From a virus, in the IMG/VR virus record IMGVR_UViG_3300048109_000122, positions 1-26,517 of that record: a stretch of DNA of 26,517 bases; one strand, given 5' to 3'. Below, in pieces: positions 19,499 to 26,517 of this stretch; within the stretch, counting starts at the first letter, position 1; each line of letters begins with the position of its first letter. The position numbers were made by a program, and so were the translations under genes. Under the pieces are notes generated by a model. It had not been told where the DNA came from. It saw nothing but the letters and a program-made list of their open reading frames with translations, and made no database searches.

Positions 19499-19795
19499 TT
19501 ATACTGGGTCAGTGTCAGCACCGATAGTTGTATCATCGGCATCGTCATCTGAACCACCATCTGCGACAGATTGCATTGAACCCATAGCAACTAGAACTTC
19601 AGTCTTGTTGCGAGTTGCGCCTTGTGCATCAGTGTATGTTGAAGTTGTTACCCAACCTGCGTGCGCAACACCTTTATCTTTGTTTGCTTGAATAGTAGCT
19701 TCTGTAGCATCAATACCAGCAGTCGCTGCTTTTTCGTCTGCAGTTAAGAATTTAGGCTTATCTGCTGCTTGGTCTGTATTACCCCAAAGTGACAT
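19499..19795 (-). CDS. Conserved virion-associated protein, 98 aa
   Basis: The sequence MSLWGNTDQAADKPKFLTAD is characteristic of a small conserved protein in the head/structural region of marine T4-like phages. It continues with an Ala-rich helix (EATIQANKDKGVAHAGW), TYTDAQGATRNKTEVLVAMGSM, and an extremely acidic C-terminal tail (DGGSDDDADDTTIGADTD). It probably binds the particle surface or coats DNA-facing sites; the tail suggests partial disorder. It has a strong ribosome site (AAGGAG) and a late promoter box CATAAATA at 19817-19824. Confidence 0.75.
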   Translation of the reverse strand: MSLWGNTDQAADKPKFLTADEKAATAGIDATEATIQANKDKGVAHAGWVTTSTYTDAQGATRNKTEVLVAMGSMQSVADGGSDDDADDTTIGADTDPV

Positions 19796-19816
19796 AATAG
19801 TTCTCCTTTTTTATTT

Positions 19817-19839
19817 TATTTATGTGCTTACTATTTATG
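19817..19839 (-). promoter_or_regulatory. Tandem T4-like late promoter boxes
   Basis: Two CATAAATA boxes (19824-19817 and 19839-19832), one mismatch from TATAAATA, lie upstream of the gene at 19795. The distal box overlaps the stop of the gene before it. Starts near 19810 and 19825 would give leaders of about 15 and 30 nt. Confidence 0.55.
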
Positions 19840-20515
19840 AAATGTAAGTGTTTAGTTCGTATTTTTTATTATCCATATTATAAACTTGGATTTGTAATGC
19901 TTGTCGTACTGGCTTATCATTCTTAGTCAGCTTGATAGAGAAAGAATTTGTTTTGCCTGAAGATGGCTTTCTAGGACCGAAAGAAACTTTTCGCTCATAA
20001 TCATCCATGTCGACCTCATAGCCTTGGTCTTCTGCATTCTTAATAGCCGCCTGAATAGCATTAGTGTAAGTCATATGATATAGTTTATATGAACCCTTCT
20101 TGGCTTCGTCTAGGTGATACCCTGTGTCATCGCAGTGGTCGCAACCTTCGCCCTTACACTTTGGGCATTCAACTTTCTTTTCAGAAATAGTTGGATTAAT
20201 TTCAATCTTCTCTTTTTTACCTGATAGCTTCTTATCAGATTCTTCGTTAGATTCTGGGGCTTCGTCTTTGCCTTCCCAGTTTTTATCGATGTAATCATAA
20301 AATTCTTTCTTCTTCGCATTATCAAGTTGAGAAGGAGAAGTTACACCAAACTTCTTTAAAGTTTTCTTGAAAAATTTCTGGTAGTCAGTATTCTCTGACA
20401 TACTACACGCACCCTCATGCATCTTGCCACATGCTTCGCACATGACTTTCTTTTCCATAACATTTTTGACTGCAAGGGCCAATGATTTTGCAACTGAGTC
20501 GTTAAGAATTGACAT
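19835..20515 (-). CDS. Virion-region protein with zinc knuckles, 226 aa
   Basis: Two metal sites are visible: CEACGKMHEGAC near residue 25, and a DnaJ-type cluster CPKCKGEGCDHCDDTG (about residues 117-132; CxxCxGxxCxxC). Between them is a helical domain FFKKTLKKFGVTSPSQLD...EFYDYIDKNW and a Glu/Lys linker. The C-terminus SYKLYHMTYTNAIQAAIKNA...YERKVSFGPRKPSSGKT to YELNTYIS is a conserved domain found on several proteins of marine T4-like phages. The function is unknown; it may be an internal or scaffold-like head protein. AGAGGAA precedes the ATG. It is 1 nt behind the next gene upstream. Confidence 0.75.
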   Translation of the reverse strand: MSILNDSVAKSLALAVKNVMEKKVMCEACGKMHEGACSMSENTDYQKFFKKTLKKFGVTSPSQLDNAKKKEFYDYIDKNWEGKDEAPESNEESDKKLSGKKEKIEINPTISEKKVECPKCKGEGCDHCDDTGYHLDEAKKGSYKLYHMTYTNAIQAAIKNAEDQGYEVDMDDYERKVSFGPRKPSSGKTNSFSIKLTKNDKPVRQALQIQVYNMDNKKYELNTYIS

Positions 20516-20516
20516 T

Positions 20517-20771
20517 TTAAGATTCCTCTATTTTTATTTTTAATTCTGTGTGGCCTTTGATAATTCTATGATACGAATAAGCCTTAATTTCTATTGTGTC
20601 GCCGATAGAAAGGGATTTTGGTAGTTCATTGTCAGTTTGAAACTTCCAACCTTCACCCTCAAGTATCGTAACAGTTCTATCTTGTTTATCTCTATGCCAC
20701 ACCAATTCTTCTTGAAGGACATCTTCTGAGAATACTCTTATATTATCATTATCAACATATGGATTTACCAA
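20517..20771 (-). CDS. Conserved hypothetical protein with TTG start, 84 aa
   Basis: No in-frame ATG exists near the front; a TTG at 20771 with AAGGA 7 nt upstream is the only good start. The product (MVNPYVDNDNIRVFSED) is beta-rich, with EELVWHRDKQDRTVTILEGEG, then IEIKAYSYHRIIKGHTELKI, of a small OB- or SH3-like type. It is conserved in the structural region of marine T4-like phages. The function is unknown. It is tightly packed, 3 nt after the upstream stop and 1 nt before the next gene. Confidence 0.72.
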   Translation of the reverse strand: MVNPYVDNDNIRVFSEDVLQEELVWHRDKQDRTVTILEGEGWKFQTDNELPKSLSIGDTIEIKAYSYHRIIKGHTELKIKIEES

Positions 20772-20774
20772 AAC

Positions 20775-21215
20775 TTAATCCTTCCCCTTACAGGCGGCTT
20801 CATGCTTTTTAATATTCGCTTTAGTGTAACCTTTACCACATTTTGAGCAAGGTACTCTTTCTTTTTTAAGGTGCGCTTCACTCATCTTCTGCTTAGTATC
20901 TTCAGACTTAGGTACACCAAGATTCCACTTACCGGTTCCTCTTTCTTTGTGAGTCCGTTTCATTTTTTCTATTGATTCTTCACGATGTTTAAGTCCAGTT
21001 TTGAGTTCACTCATCTTCTGTCTATATTCTTCACTTCTCACTGCACTCATATGAATAGCCTTAACTTCTGGTCTTCGCATAGGATTCTCATCACCATACG
21101 CTTTGTAAACAGATAAAAAATGCTTTTCCACCGCTTCATCATTTCTATAATCACCTTCATCGAATACGCCTTCAAAAGATATGCCTAATGCTTCTGATAT
21201 TTTATGTTCTATCAT
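20775..21215 (-). CDS. NUMOD3/zinc-finger DNA-binding protein (homing endonuclease remnant or relative)
   Basis: The 146-residue protein has three NUMOD3-like repeats, the DNA-binding modules of GIY-YIG homing endonucleases: RSEEYRQKMSELKTGLKH, REESIEKMKRTHKERG...NLGVP, and KSEDTKQKMSEAHLKK (about residues 55-115). A C-terminal zinc finger follows, CSKCGKGYTKANIKKHEAAC (CxxC, then HxxxC). No GIY-YIG or HNH catalytic part is present in the remaining N-terminal 55 residues (IEHKISEALGISFEGVFDEG). It may be a domesticated DNA-binding regulator, or the recognition half of a lost homing endonuclease. A perfect late promoter lies at 21247-21254 and GAGG precedes the ATG. Confidence 0.72.
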   Translation of the reverse strand: MIEHKISEALGISFEGVFDEGDYRNDEAVEKHFLSVYKAYGDENPMRRPEVKAIHMSAVRSEEYRQKMSELKTGLKHREESIEKMKRTHKERGTGKWNLGVPKSEDTKQKMSEAHLKKERVPCSKCGKGYTKANIKKHEAACKGKD

Positions 21216-21246
21216 TGTGGAACCTCAACTTATTAATTTATACACT

Positions 21247-21254
21247 TATTTATA
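21247..21254 (-). promoter_or_regulatory. T4-like late promoter
   Basis: A perfect TATAAATA on the minus strand, with predicted start near 21240 and a leader of about 25 nt to ATG 21215. Confidence 0.68.
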
Positions 21255-21277
21255 AATTTTAGTTCCGCCAATAATAA

Positions 21278-22117
21278 TTACCAGAAGTATTGCCCCCCAC
21301 CTTCTAGTCCCAACTCTTTAGCATACATCGGTAGACGGCATGCCCAATACCCAGGAGTAGTCTTATCTTTTTTTGTGTCGCACTTATGTCTAGCGACAAA
21401 TGACTTACGTGCTTCTGGGTCATCAATTTTAGCTTTTAGTCCAGAAGTATCTCCGAAAGATACCTTAACGACATTGCCCTTATCGTTCTTAACATAAACA
21501 TAGAACTTTTTAGAGCCGCCCCTTTTAGGCTTATTCAACTCAACTTTTTTCTCTTCTACGAGAGGAATATCTAAAGGAACTTCTTCGCCTTCGAACATGT
21601 CCCATTCGCCAATATCAGTATCTTCTATTAGATATTTATCTAAACCCTCTAACTGAAAATTGTGCTTTCTGGCTTCGCTGAATAGTAAGTAGTATGATGA
21701 ACTATGAGGACGATATACAGAATGTAAAGGTATGCCTTCTTGAATTGCATACTCATATGCTTCTGTTGCAAACTTTTTAGTATAAAAATCATATAATGTT
21801 CTTGCATCAACGCCAGGAACAGTTTTTGCAATTTGAGCAGCATAATATCCTAAGCCGTGCTTTGGGTTATTATTACTTTCTTTATTCTTTCTATCCCAAA
21901 CCTTCTTTAAAATGTCTGATGCAACATCATATGCCCGCTTGCTTGTTGTTTTGGACTTGAGGCGTTTGATTAGCTGTTGGGTAGTTAATTCTTCTAGTTC
22001 TCCAGGAGTTGCGTCTTTGTACGCATTAGTCATCTCATCAGTACCCCACTCCAGAGCCTCCTCTAGAGCAGTATCTAAACTCTCTCTTCTACCACGAATA
22101 TCTCTAAGCTTTTTCAT
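21278..22117 (-). CDS. Conserved virion-region protein with C-terminal QYFW domain, 279 aa
   Basis: Residues 1-75 are helical with a Lys-rich helix (QQLIKRLKSKTTSKRAYD). A middle region (about 75-180) contains KHGLGYYAAQIAKTVPGVDAR. The C-terminal domain (about 196-279) is a widely conserved phage module: GGSKKFYVYVKNDKGNV, SFGDTSGLKAKIDDPEARKS, ARHKCDTKKDKTTPGYWACR, ending EGGGQYFW. Single Cys and His residues in RHKCD and YWACR may form a metal site. Neighbouring particle genes and the 3-nt gap to the next gene suggest a co-expressed virion or scaffold component; no biochemical role is established. AAGGGTGA precedes the ATG. Confidence 0.78.
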   Translation of the reverse strand: MKKLRDIRGRRESLDTALEEALEWGTDEMTNAYKDATPGELEELTTQQLIKRLKSKTTSKRAYDVASDILKKVWDRKNKESNNNPKHGLGYYAAQIAKTVPGVDARTLYDFYTKKFATEAYEYAIQEGIPLHSVYRPHSSSYYLLFSEARKHNFQLEGLDKYLIEDTDIGEWDMFEGEEVPLDIPLVEEKKVELNKPKRGGSKKFYVYVKNDKGNVVKVSFGDTSGLKAKIDDPEARKSFVARHKCDTKKDKTTPGYWACRLPMYAKELGLEGGGQYFW

Positions 22118-22120
22118 TAC

Positions 22121-23545
22121 TTAATCACCCTTATGCTTTTTCCACAAATCCGCATCTGCAGTCGTTCTTGTTTTACCACCAACAATAAAAGAGTTTACTC
22201 TTGCAAATCCCCATTGCTGTGGGGTTGTGCCTGGTCGGTGTCCAGTTCTCCATGCAGCCATTCCTCTATCATAAACTTTTTTTAGAATTGAGTAAGAAAT
22301 GCCAGATTTTTCAGATTTCTTTTGAAGACCTTCAATAGCTTCTTCAAGTTCAACTTCTTCATACTTTTCTTTATATTTCTTCGTGTACTTAGATTGTTTA
22401 GTCTCCGCAGACTTGTCTCCGGGTGCTGGCTTGTAAGCATCTGGATTATCGTCATCCATTTTCTTACCCTTATTAAAATGGGCAGCACGTTTGTCTTTTG
22501 TAGATTTTGCCATATCGCCAGCATAATATTTCGCAGGCTGAGAACCCTTTTTATCTTTAATATCTTTATCTTGCTTTACTTCAAATAGAGATTCGAATTC
22601 TTCATTTAGCATCAACGCCTCAAAATCAGAATCAAAAGATTCGCTCATTTTCTTAAATCGTTCTGCTTCTTTTTTCTTGACGACAGGAATGAGTCTTTTA
22701 GTTAGTTTCTTAACTAATGATTTCTTACTTGCAACTTTTTTGTCTACAATCTCTTTTGAAGAAATGCTCAAGTCGTTATAGTTAGAGCCAATCTTGCCTG
22801 CAAACTTAGCACGTACCATGTTGCGGGCTTGCTTTTCTGCACGACTTTTTATTTTGCCCATTGTAGCTTTTCGCTTCATCGCTCTTTTACGTGCAACTGC
22901 AATTCTACTTGAAAGTTTTTTCATTTGCCTAGATTTGGCAAGTCGTTGCTGCCTATCCAATACTTCATCAAGTTGATAATCTTCTTTAAGATTCATACCA
23001 CTTCTTACAGCATCAAAAAGACCCTTGGCATCTTTGTCTGACATTTTGCTCGGTACACCCTTTTTGAATGATTCGAAATCATTCTGAGAAGCCAGCTTAC
23101 GCATAACCGATGCAGACATAGAATCCGCACTCATACTCTTAGCTTCTTCTGAATCTGGGTCTACTCTATCACCAGAACTTACAACGTCAATCTTTTCAAA
23201 GTTATACTCTTTACCATTATACTTGTTTAATATCGCACTAAACTCTTTAATTCTATCGGCACCAACAACCATGATAATACTATCATAGCCAGAATCAATC
23301 TCCTTTAAAATCTGAAAGATTTGCTTAGAAGACGATTTTTCGATAATTGAACCAAATGCTTTTTTAGCATATTTAAGTTTGTCAGAATATGATAATGGAT
23401 TTTTCTTTGGGTCTTGAGAATGAGATAGAAAAATCTTTGCATCAGCACGTTCTTTACGTGCAACAGATTTTACTTTACTAACAAGCTTTTCATGCCCATT
23501 AGTAATAGGATTCATTCTACCAAAAGAAAATACTAACGTCTTCAT
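22121..23545 (-). CDS. Adenylyltransferase-like domain fused to Lys-rich and DUF5824/5872-like modules, 474 aa
   Basis: Three parts are seen. Residues 1-190 are a nucleotidyltransferase of the HxGH class: VFSFGRMNPITNGHEKLVSK with TNGH at 15-18, HSQDPKKNPLSYSDKLKYAK, IIMVVGADRIKEF, and the late SMSASVMRK motif, as in NMN or FAD adenylyltransferases. Residues about 200-320 are a very basic helical linker (RIAVARKRAMKRKATMGK), which could bind DNA. The last ~70 residues are a separate module: KSEKSGISYSILKKVYDRGM and HRPGTTPQQWGFARVNSF to TADADLWKKHKG, known from many phage proteins. The fused form suggests a virion-packaged or cleaved polyprotein. The substrate is unknown. Confidence 0.8.
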   Translation of the reverse strand: MKTLVFSFGRMNPITNGHEKLVSKVKSVARKERADAKIFLSHSQDPKKNPLSYSDKLKYAKKAFGSIIEKSSSKQIFQILKEIDSGYDSIIMVVGADRIKEFSAILNKYNGKEYNFEKIDVVSSGDRVDPDSEEAKSMSADSMSASVMRKLASQNDFESFKKGVPSKMSDKDAKGLFDAVRSGMNLKEDYQLDEVLDRQQRLAKSRQMKKLSSRIAVARKRAMKRKATMGKIKSRAEKQARNMVRAKFAGKIGSNYNDLSISSKEIVDKKVASKKSLVKKLTKRLIPVVKKKEAERFKKMSESFDSDFEALMLNEEFESLFEVKQDKDIKDKKGSQPAKYYAGDMAKSTKDKRAAHFNKGKKMDDDNPDAYKPAPGDKSAETKQSKYTKKYKEKYEEVELEEAIEGLQKKSEKSGISYSILKKVYDRGMAAWRTGHRPGTTPQQWGFARVNSFIVGGKTRTTADADLWKKHKGD

Positions 23546-23585
23546 CTAAATCTCCGAATTTATTTTTGTTCCACTCAAATGCAAA

Positions 23586-23607
23586 AAGAGTGGAATTAAC
23601 CACTCTT
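23586..23607 (-). terminator. Intrinsic terminator
   Basis: AAGAGTGG / CCACTCTT with a 6-nt loop, followed on the minus strand by TTTTTG, lies between the sialyltransferase-like gene (stop 23628) and the adenylyltransferase-like gene. Confidence 0.72.
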
Positions 23608-23627
23608 CTATTTAGTATTTTTTAAAA

Positions 23628-24260
23628 TTACTCAAAATCTATTTGGGGGTATGGTAGTCTAGTATCTGGGTCTTTTGAGTAATTAACAACTTCAATAGAA
23701 TTAGAATTTGCAATATCAGAAAATCTCTTATAAATTTTCTCTAACCCATTTGGGTCATCGTTCATATGAACTTTAACCATTCTATCTGGGTCAGATATAC
23801 CATTTTTAGTAATATCATCGCCAACTCCATAGAATGAAGTTGAGCCATCTTCGGATGGAGTATAGTTCATATCACACCCAATGAACCCAATATGTTTTGG
23901 TCGTAAGAAGAGTAATGCCCAATAAGCAGCATTTAGTGTGATTGAAAATCCGCACTCTTCATGTCCACCAAAAGGATATAGTGCAGTAGAGTAACCTCGG
24001 TCTGGGAGAAGTACAAGACTCTTTTTCTTGTCATCATATACAAGTCTTCCATCTCGGGTAAACATTTGCTTACTACTAAAAAAATCTGTCGCTGGAAGTT
24101 CTTTTTTGTAATCTGGGGAAACAATGAAATAATCCCACTTTGAAGTTACATTCCATGCGTTATTAACCACAATAACTTTTGTTGTTTTTGGGTCAATATC
24201 CCAATCTCGAATATCGGTAGCGGACTTACCACTACCCACAATAATAACATTATCAATCAT
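23628..24260 (-). CDS. Sialyltransferase (GT42)/DUF115-like Rossmann protein, 210 aa
   Basis: The N-terminus MIDNVIIVGSGKSATDI is a glycine-rich nucleotide loop of the kind that starts GT42 sialyltransferases (VIIAGNGPSL) and DUF115/MptE-like proteins. Further matches by pattern are SKWDYFIVSPDYKK, GFSITLNAAYWALLFLRPKH and IGFIGCDMNY, resembling the SGVYMCAVAIALGY/IYLSGIDFY pair of Campylobacter Cst-II. It probably uses a nucleotide-activated sugar to modify host-facing or phage glycans, or shares only the fold. It is cytoplasmic, with no membrane segment. A terminator follows. Together with the glycosyltransferase at 2308 it suggests glycan chemistry in this phage. Confidence 0.65.
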   Translation of the reverse strand: MIDNVIIVGSGKSATDIRDWDIDPKTTKVIVVNNAWNVTSKWDYFIVSPDYKKELPATDFFSSKQMFTRDGRLVYDDKKKSLVLLPDRGYSTALYPFGGHEECGFSITLNAAYWALLFLRPKHIGFIGCDMNYTPSEDGSTSFYGVGDDITKNGISDPDRMVKVHMNDDPNGLEKIYKRFSDIANSNSIEVVNYSKDPDTRLPYPQIDFE

Positions 24261-24288
24261 AATATCAATTCCTATAATATAATTTTAG

Positions 24289-24675
24289 TTAGCTTTTTGG
24301 GAATCCACTTTTACTAAGTTTCAGAATCATGTGCATGGGACCGTCAGCAACAATTCTAATTGCACCATCAGAATACGAATTATCAACAAACCCAACAAAA
24401 TCATATGAACCTGAGTTTGTGAGATAGTAATGTCCATGCACAGTATTTGCTACTGGGTCTGAAACTCGACTCAAATCAATCTGCTTATCTTTTTTGCAAC
24501 CCCAAAAAAGTTCTTTCACAGTCACTTTTGATGTATTAGAATCAAACGTTTCATTTGATAAAAGAATGTCCGAAGAGTCTAATTCAATTTGAATAATACC
24601 ACCAGCACTCTCCTGCAAATAGCACTTTAATACGACTTCTTCTTCTGTCTTTTTTAATGGATGAACTGTTGACAT
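24289..24675 (-). CDS. Conserved hypothetical, probable virion protein, 128 aa
   Basis: A beta-rich protein: EEEVVLKCYLQESAGGIIQI, ITLSNETF-like DILLSNETFDSNTSKVTVKE, then HGHYYLTNSGSYDFVGFVDN and IRIVADGPMHMILKLSK at the C-terminus. The pattern is that of small phage structural or decoration proteins. It has no signal, membrane segment or catalytic motif. Its ATG overlaps the stop of the 87-residue virion gene upstream (TAATG at 24675), tying it to particle genes. Confidence 0.72.
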   Translation of the reverse strand: MSTVHPLKKTEEEVVLKCYLQESAGGIIQIELDSSDILLSNETFDSNTSKVTVKELFWGCKKDKQIDLSRVSDPVANTVHGHYYLTNSGSYDFVGFVDNSYSDGAIRIVADGPMHMILKLSKSGFPKS

Positions 24676-24938
24676 TATACTGAGTATCCCACTTTAACTG
24701 CTTTGACTACAACATCGTCGGCAATTTCAAATGTATCTGACGAGTCTTTTTGAAGATTCAAAATCTCTCCAGCCCCAAGTGTAACTGATGCAATTGTTGT
24801 TCCACCAGAAGTCTTTCGTGTGACTAATGTGTCTGTAGTATCATCAGTATTAAACAATCGTACTAATGTTGCATTGCTAATATTGTTTGCGGTGGATAAA
24901 TTAACCTCTTCCGCCAAAATGTTTAATGTAGATGCCAT
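24675..24938 (-). CDS. Small virion structural protein, 87 aa
   Basis: The protein MASTLNILAEEVNLSTANNI is entirely Thr/Val/Ser-rich beta strands: NATLVRLFNTDDTTDTLVTR, GGTTIASVTLGAGEILNLQK, DTFEIADDVVVKAVKVGYS. I recognise it as the type of small structural protein conserved in marine T4-like phages. It probably decorates the particle. GGAG lies 10 nt before the ATG, 1 nt after the preceding stop. It is coupled to the next gene by TAATG. Confidence 0.78.
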   Translation of the reverse strand: MASTLNILAEEVNLSTANNISNATLVRLFNTDDTTDTLVTRKTSGGTTIASVTLGAGEILNLQKDSSDTFEIADDVVVKAVKVGYSV

Positions 24939-24939
24939 T

Positions 24940-26175
24940 TTATTTACTCCAACCTTTTATAATTTCTTTTGAGAAGTTGTTATATGAAAATTCTAATCTG
25001 TCAACAAGTTTGACTGCATTACCTGATACTTTATCAATAGCGACATAACCTTCAATACCAGTCACTTTATATCCTTTATCAGTAAGGACAAAAGTATCTA
25101 AAGTCTTAACAGTATTCAACTTTTTAATAATCATCTCTTTTGCATCAGCAATTAGATTCATCAAGTCGAAAATGAGGGAGAGTTGTTCTGCGTATCCTTT
25201 TGCGAACTTTGTTGTTCTGTCTCGCTTTTCTCGTTGCGGAGCCTTGCCCCTCTCTGTTTTCTTTTTGTCGATTTCCCCTGAGTAGTAAGAATCAAGGTAT
25301 TCTGCAAGCTGTCTGGCGTGCCGTCTTGTGTTCGTAATTTTCTTCCCACTTCTCACCTTCATATTATTAAACGTTTTGATTCGCACAAGCAAATCTTCAT
25401 CATTAGATATAGAATTTAATATCTTACTATCTATACTATTAAAAATCTTACCTGCATTAGATAAGATTGAAGTTAAAGAATCGGTCTCTTTTTTAGTAAA
25501 TGTCGCATTACCAGTAACATCACGATATGTGGCATCTGCCATCCATACGGATTTAGATTTCTTAAGTAATGGAACTAAGTCAGTGCCGAATGAAGCTTTC
25601 ATATCTTGAAGAGTAGGTCCATCATACTTAGTGTGCCAAACAATACCCATCTTAGCACTCATTAAAGTTTTACCTAAACCAGATTTTACTGGCACTGCAT
25701 ATGCGATTGTGTTTGGGTGAAAAAGAACATGAGGAACACCATCAATATTTTCTTTCTTCAAATCGCTTTTCGTAAACATCATGTCACCTTGAATAACGCC
25801 CTTCAAGTGACTAGCGACCTTTTTTAATTCATCAAATGCAATTTTTAGCTTTTCATTTAAATCACCACTATGATTCGCATCAATGTCAGCATGGGATTTG
25901 TTTAGTTTTGCATTTTTTGCAAAAACGCCTTTAGTACCAACAAAGAATTTTCCATCAGATGGGTCTACTCCAGCAAATACAGCTGGAGCACCATCCCACT
26001 TTACAGTGAGGTCAACTTTACTTTTTGAGTTTCCAGCAAGAGTATCACGAATAGAGCGCAAAAAGTTGATTGCGCCTCTTGCCCCAACTACACCGCCATT
26101 CAAAACATTATCTTCAATGTGCTCCATATGAAGATTTTTTTGTTCTGTCAAATACTGATTAAAGCTGAGCATCAT
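24940..26175 (-). CDS. Ligase/nucleotidyltransferase-like protein (DUF6267-like), 411 aa
   Basis: A conserved marine T4-like phage protein. Its N-terminal half carries, in order, motifs resembling the covalent nucleotidyltransferase (DNA/RNA ligase, capping) superfamily: motif I LTVKWDGAPAVFAGV with K59-x-D61-G62; FFVGTKGVFAKN (about 77-88), like the SR/K-nG element; GVIQGDMMFT (126-135), like motif III; HVLFHPNTIAYAV (149-161), like IIIa; and MGIVWHTKYDG (176-186), like motif IV. The C-terminal half (about 230-411) is helical and Lys-rich, with TKFAKGYAEQLSLIFDLMN. It could seal or cap nucleic acid, or be a catalytically dead fold. The start overlaps the upstream stop (TAATG). Confidence 0.72.
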   Translation of the reverse strand: MMLSFNQYLTEQKNLHMEHIEDNVLNGGVVGARGAINFLRSIRDTLAGNSKSKVDLTVKWDGAPAVFAGVDPSDGKFFVGTKGVFAKNAKLNKSHADIDANHSGDLNEKLKIAFDELKKVASHLKGVIQGDMMFTKSDLKKENIDGVPHVLFHPNTIAYAVPVKSGLGKTLMSAKMGIVWHTKYDGPTLQDMKASFGTDLVPLLKKSKSVWMADATYRDVTGNATFTKKETDSLTSILSNAGKIFNSIDSKILNSISNDEDLLVRIKTFNNMKVRSGKKITNTRRHARQLAEYLDSYYSGEIDKKKTERGKAPQREKRDRTTKFAKGYAEQLSLIFDLMNLIADAKEMIIKKLNTVKTLDTFVLTDKGYKVTGIEGYVAIDKVSGNAVKLVDRLEFSYNNFSKEIIKGWSK

Positions 26176-26517
26176 TATTCCCCAAATAACTTTTGAATGT
26201 CTTTAGAGTTATCAAGACTATATGGAGATTTATTCTTAGTCAACATACGACCGATACAACGTAGTTCAGCTCTACGGGCTTGAATAACATCTTCGCTACC
26301 AGCCTTTTGTGAAAATGAACGGCTTGTTGAGCCTTTAGTATCTCCAGCGTAGCCAATACGAACCTCAACATTAATCTCACCCTTAAATGGAGGTACTGGT
26401 AGATTCAAAGGATTCTTACCCATATAGAATAGTCCAGCTTTACCAATTTGAATGTAATAAACATTCTTTCCGTTGTATAGGTTCGTGATATATCTAGAAT
26501 CTAATTTTACATAATTC
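26175..26517 (-). CDS. Conserved hypothetical protein, N-terminus off window
   Basis: The frame is open to the right edge with no stop; the earliest in-window Met is at 26423 but upstream codons read NYVKLDSRYITNLYNGKNVY and YYIQIGKAGLFYMGKNPLNL, clearly protein, so the true start lies outside. The segment continues PVPPFKGEINVEVRIGYAG, then a helical stretch SEDVIQARRAELRCIGRML, and ends DIQKLFGE. It resembles a conserved protein upstream of the ligase-like gene in marine T4-like phages. A nuclease-like or virion role is open. Its stop is coupled to the next gene by TAATG. Confidence 0.75.
   Translation of the reverse strand, partial: NYVKLDSRYITNLYNGKNVYYIQIGKAGLFYMGKNPLNLPVPPFKGEINVEVRIGYAGDTKGSTSRSFSQKAGSEDVIQARRAELRCIGRMLTKNKSPYSLDNSKDIQKLFGE

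Noticed and set aside
26175-26423. An 82-aa complete gene starting at 26423
   Set aside because: The same frame continues upstream without a stop and reads as protein to the window edge, so the gene is partial.
1-26517. CRISPR arrays, insertion sequences, integrase or attachment sites
   Set aside because: No spaced direct repeats, transposase or integrase was seen; the content is that of a lytic phage.

Overview
This window looks like a fragment of a T4-like (Straboviridae/Kyanoviridae-type) marine myovirus with a strongly AT-rich genome. Every gene I can support lies on the minus strand, so the natural reading direction is from position 26517 down to 1. The assignment rests on a T4-type RNase H, a gp61-like primase, nrdA/nrdB, ThyX, glutaredoxin, a RuvC-like resolvase, a ClpP-like peptidase, tRNAs, and a block of virion-associated proteins of the kind seen in marine T4-like phages. 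Gene starts are tight, many with TAATG or ATGA stop/start overlaps. The host is inferred to be an alphaproteobacterium, because the phage carries a permuted tmRNA whose tag begins ANDNFA, as alphaproteobacterial tags do.

Layout from right to left. 26517-16937 is a late-type block. It holds conserved virion-associated or unknown proteins, including a ligase/nucleotidyltransferase-like protein, an adenylyltransferase-like multidomain protein, a sialyltransferase/DUF115-like Rossmann protein, a NUMOD3/zinc-finger DNA-binding protein, and repeat-rich structural proteins. T4-like late promoters (TATAAATA or CATAAATA) occur here. 16873-11639 is the nucleotide and DNA-replication block: primase, thyX, nrdA, nrdB. 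11555-9234 holds a zinc-ribbon protein, RuvC-like resolvase, ClpP, a Cys-rich small protein and a HAD phosphatase. 9234-7345 holds tRNA-Arg, tRNA-Cys (with an unusual long variable arm), tRNA-Leu and small acidic early-type genes, ending in a PD-(D/E)XK-like protein. 7274-6900 contains a tiny membrane ORF and then the permuted two-piece tmRNA behind a perfect late promoter. 6849-4294 is a lysis region (GH19 endolysin, i-spanin, overlapping o-spanin, small holin candidate) preceded by two small unknown genes. 4211-1 holds a lipoprotein, glutaredoxin, SH3-barrel protein, glycosyltransferase, two conserved unknowns and the 5' part of rnh.

Regulation is unusually readable. Eight strong sigma-70-type promoters, each with exactly 17 bp between TTGACA/T and the -10, sit at gene boundaries or inside the 3' ends of upstream genes; one drives thyX-nrdA-nrdB from inside primase. 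A second class, TATAAATA, marks late transcription, including the tmRNA. A hairpin at the primase start would hide its ribosome-binding site only in read-through RNA. The most exciting system is the late-expressed permuted tmRNA with a -YALAA degron tag, encoded by a phage that also encodes its own ClpP-like peptidase.
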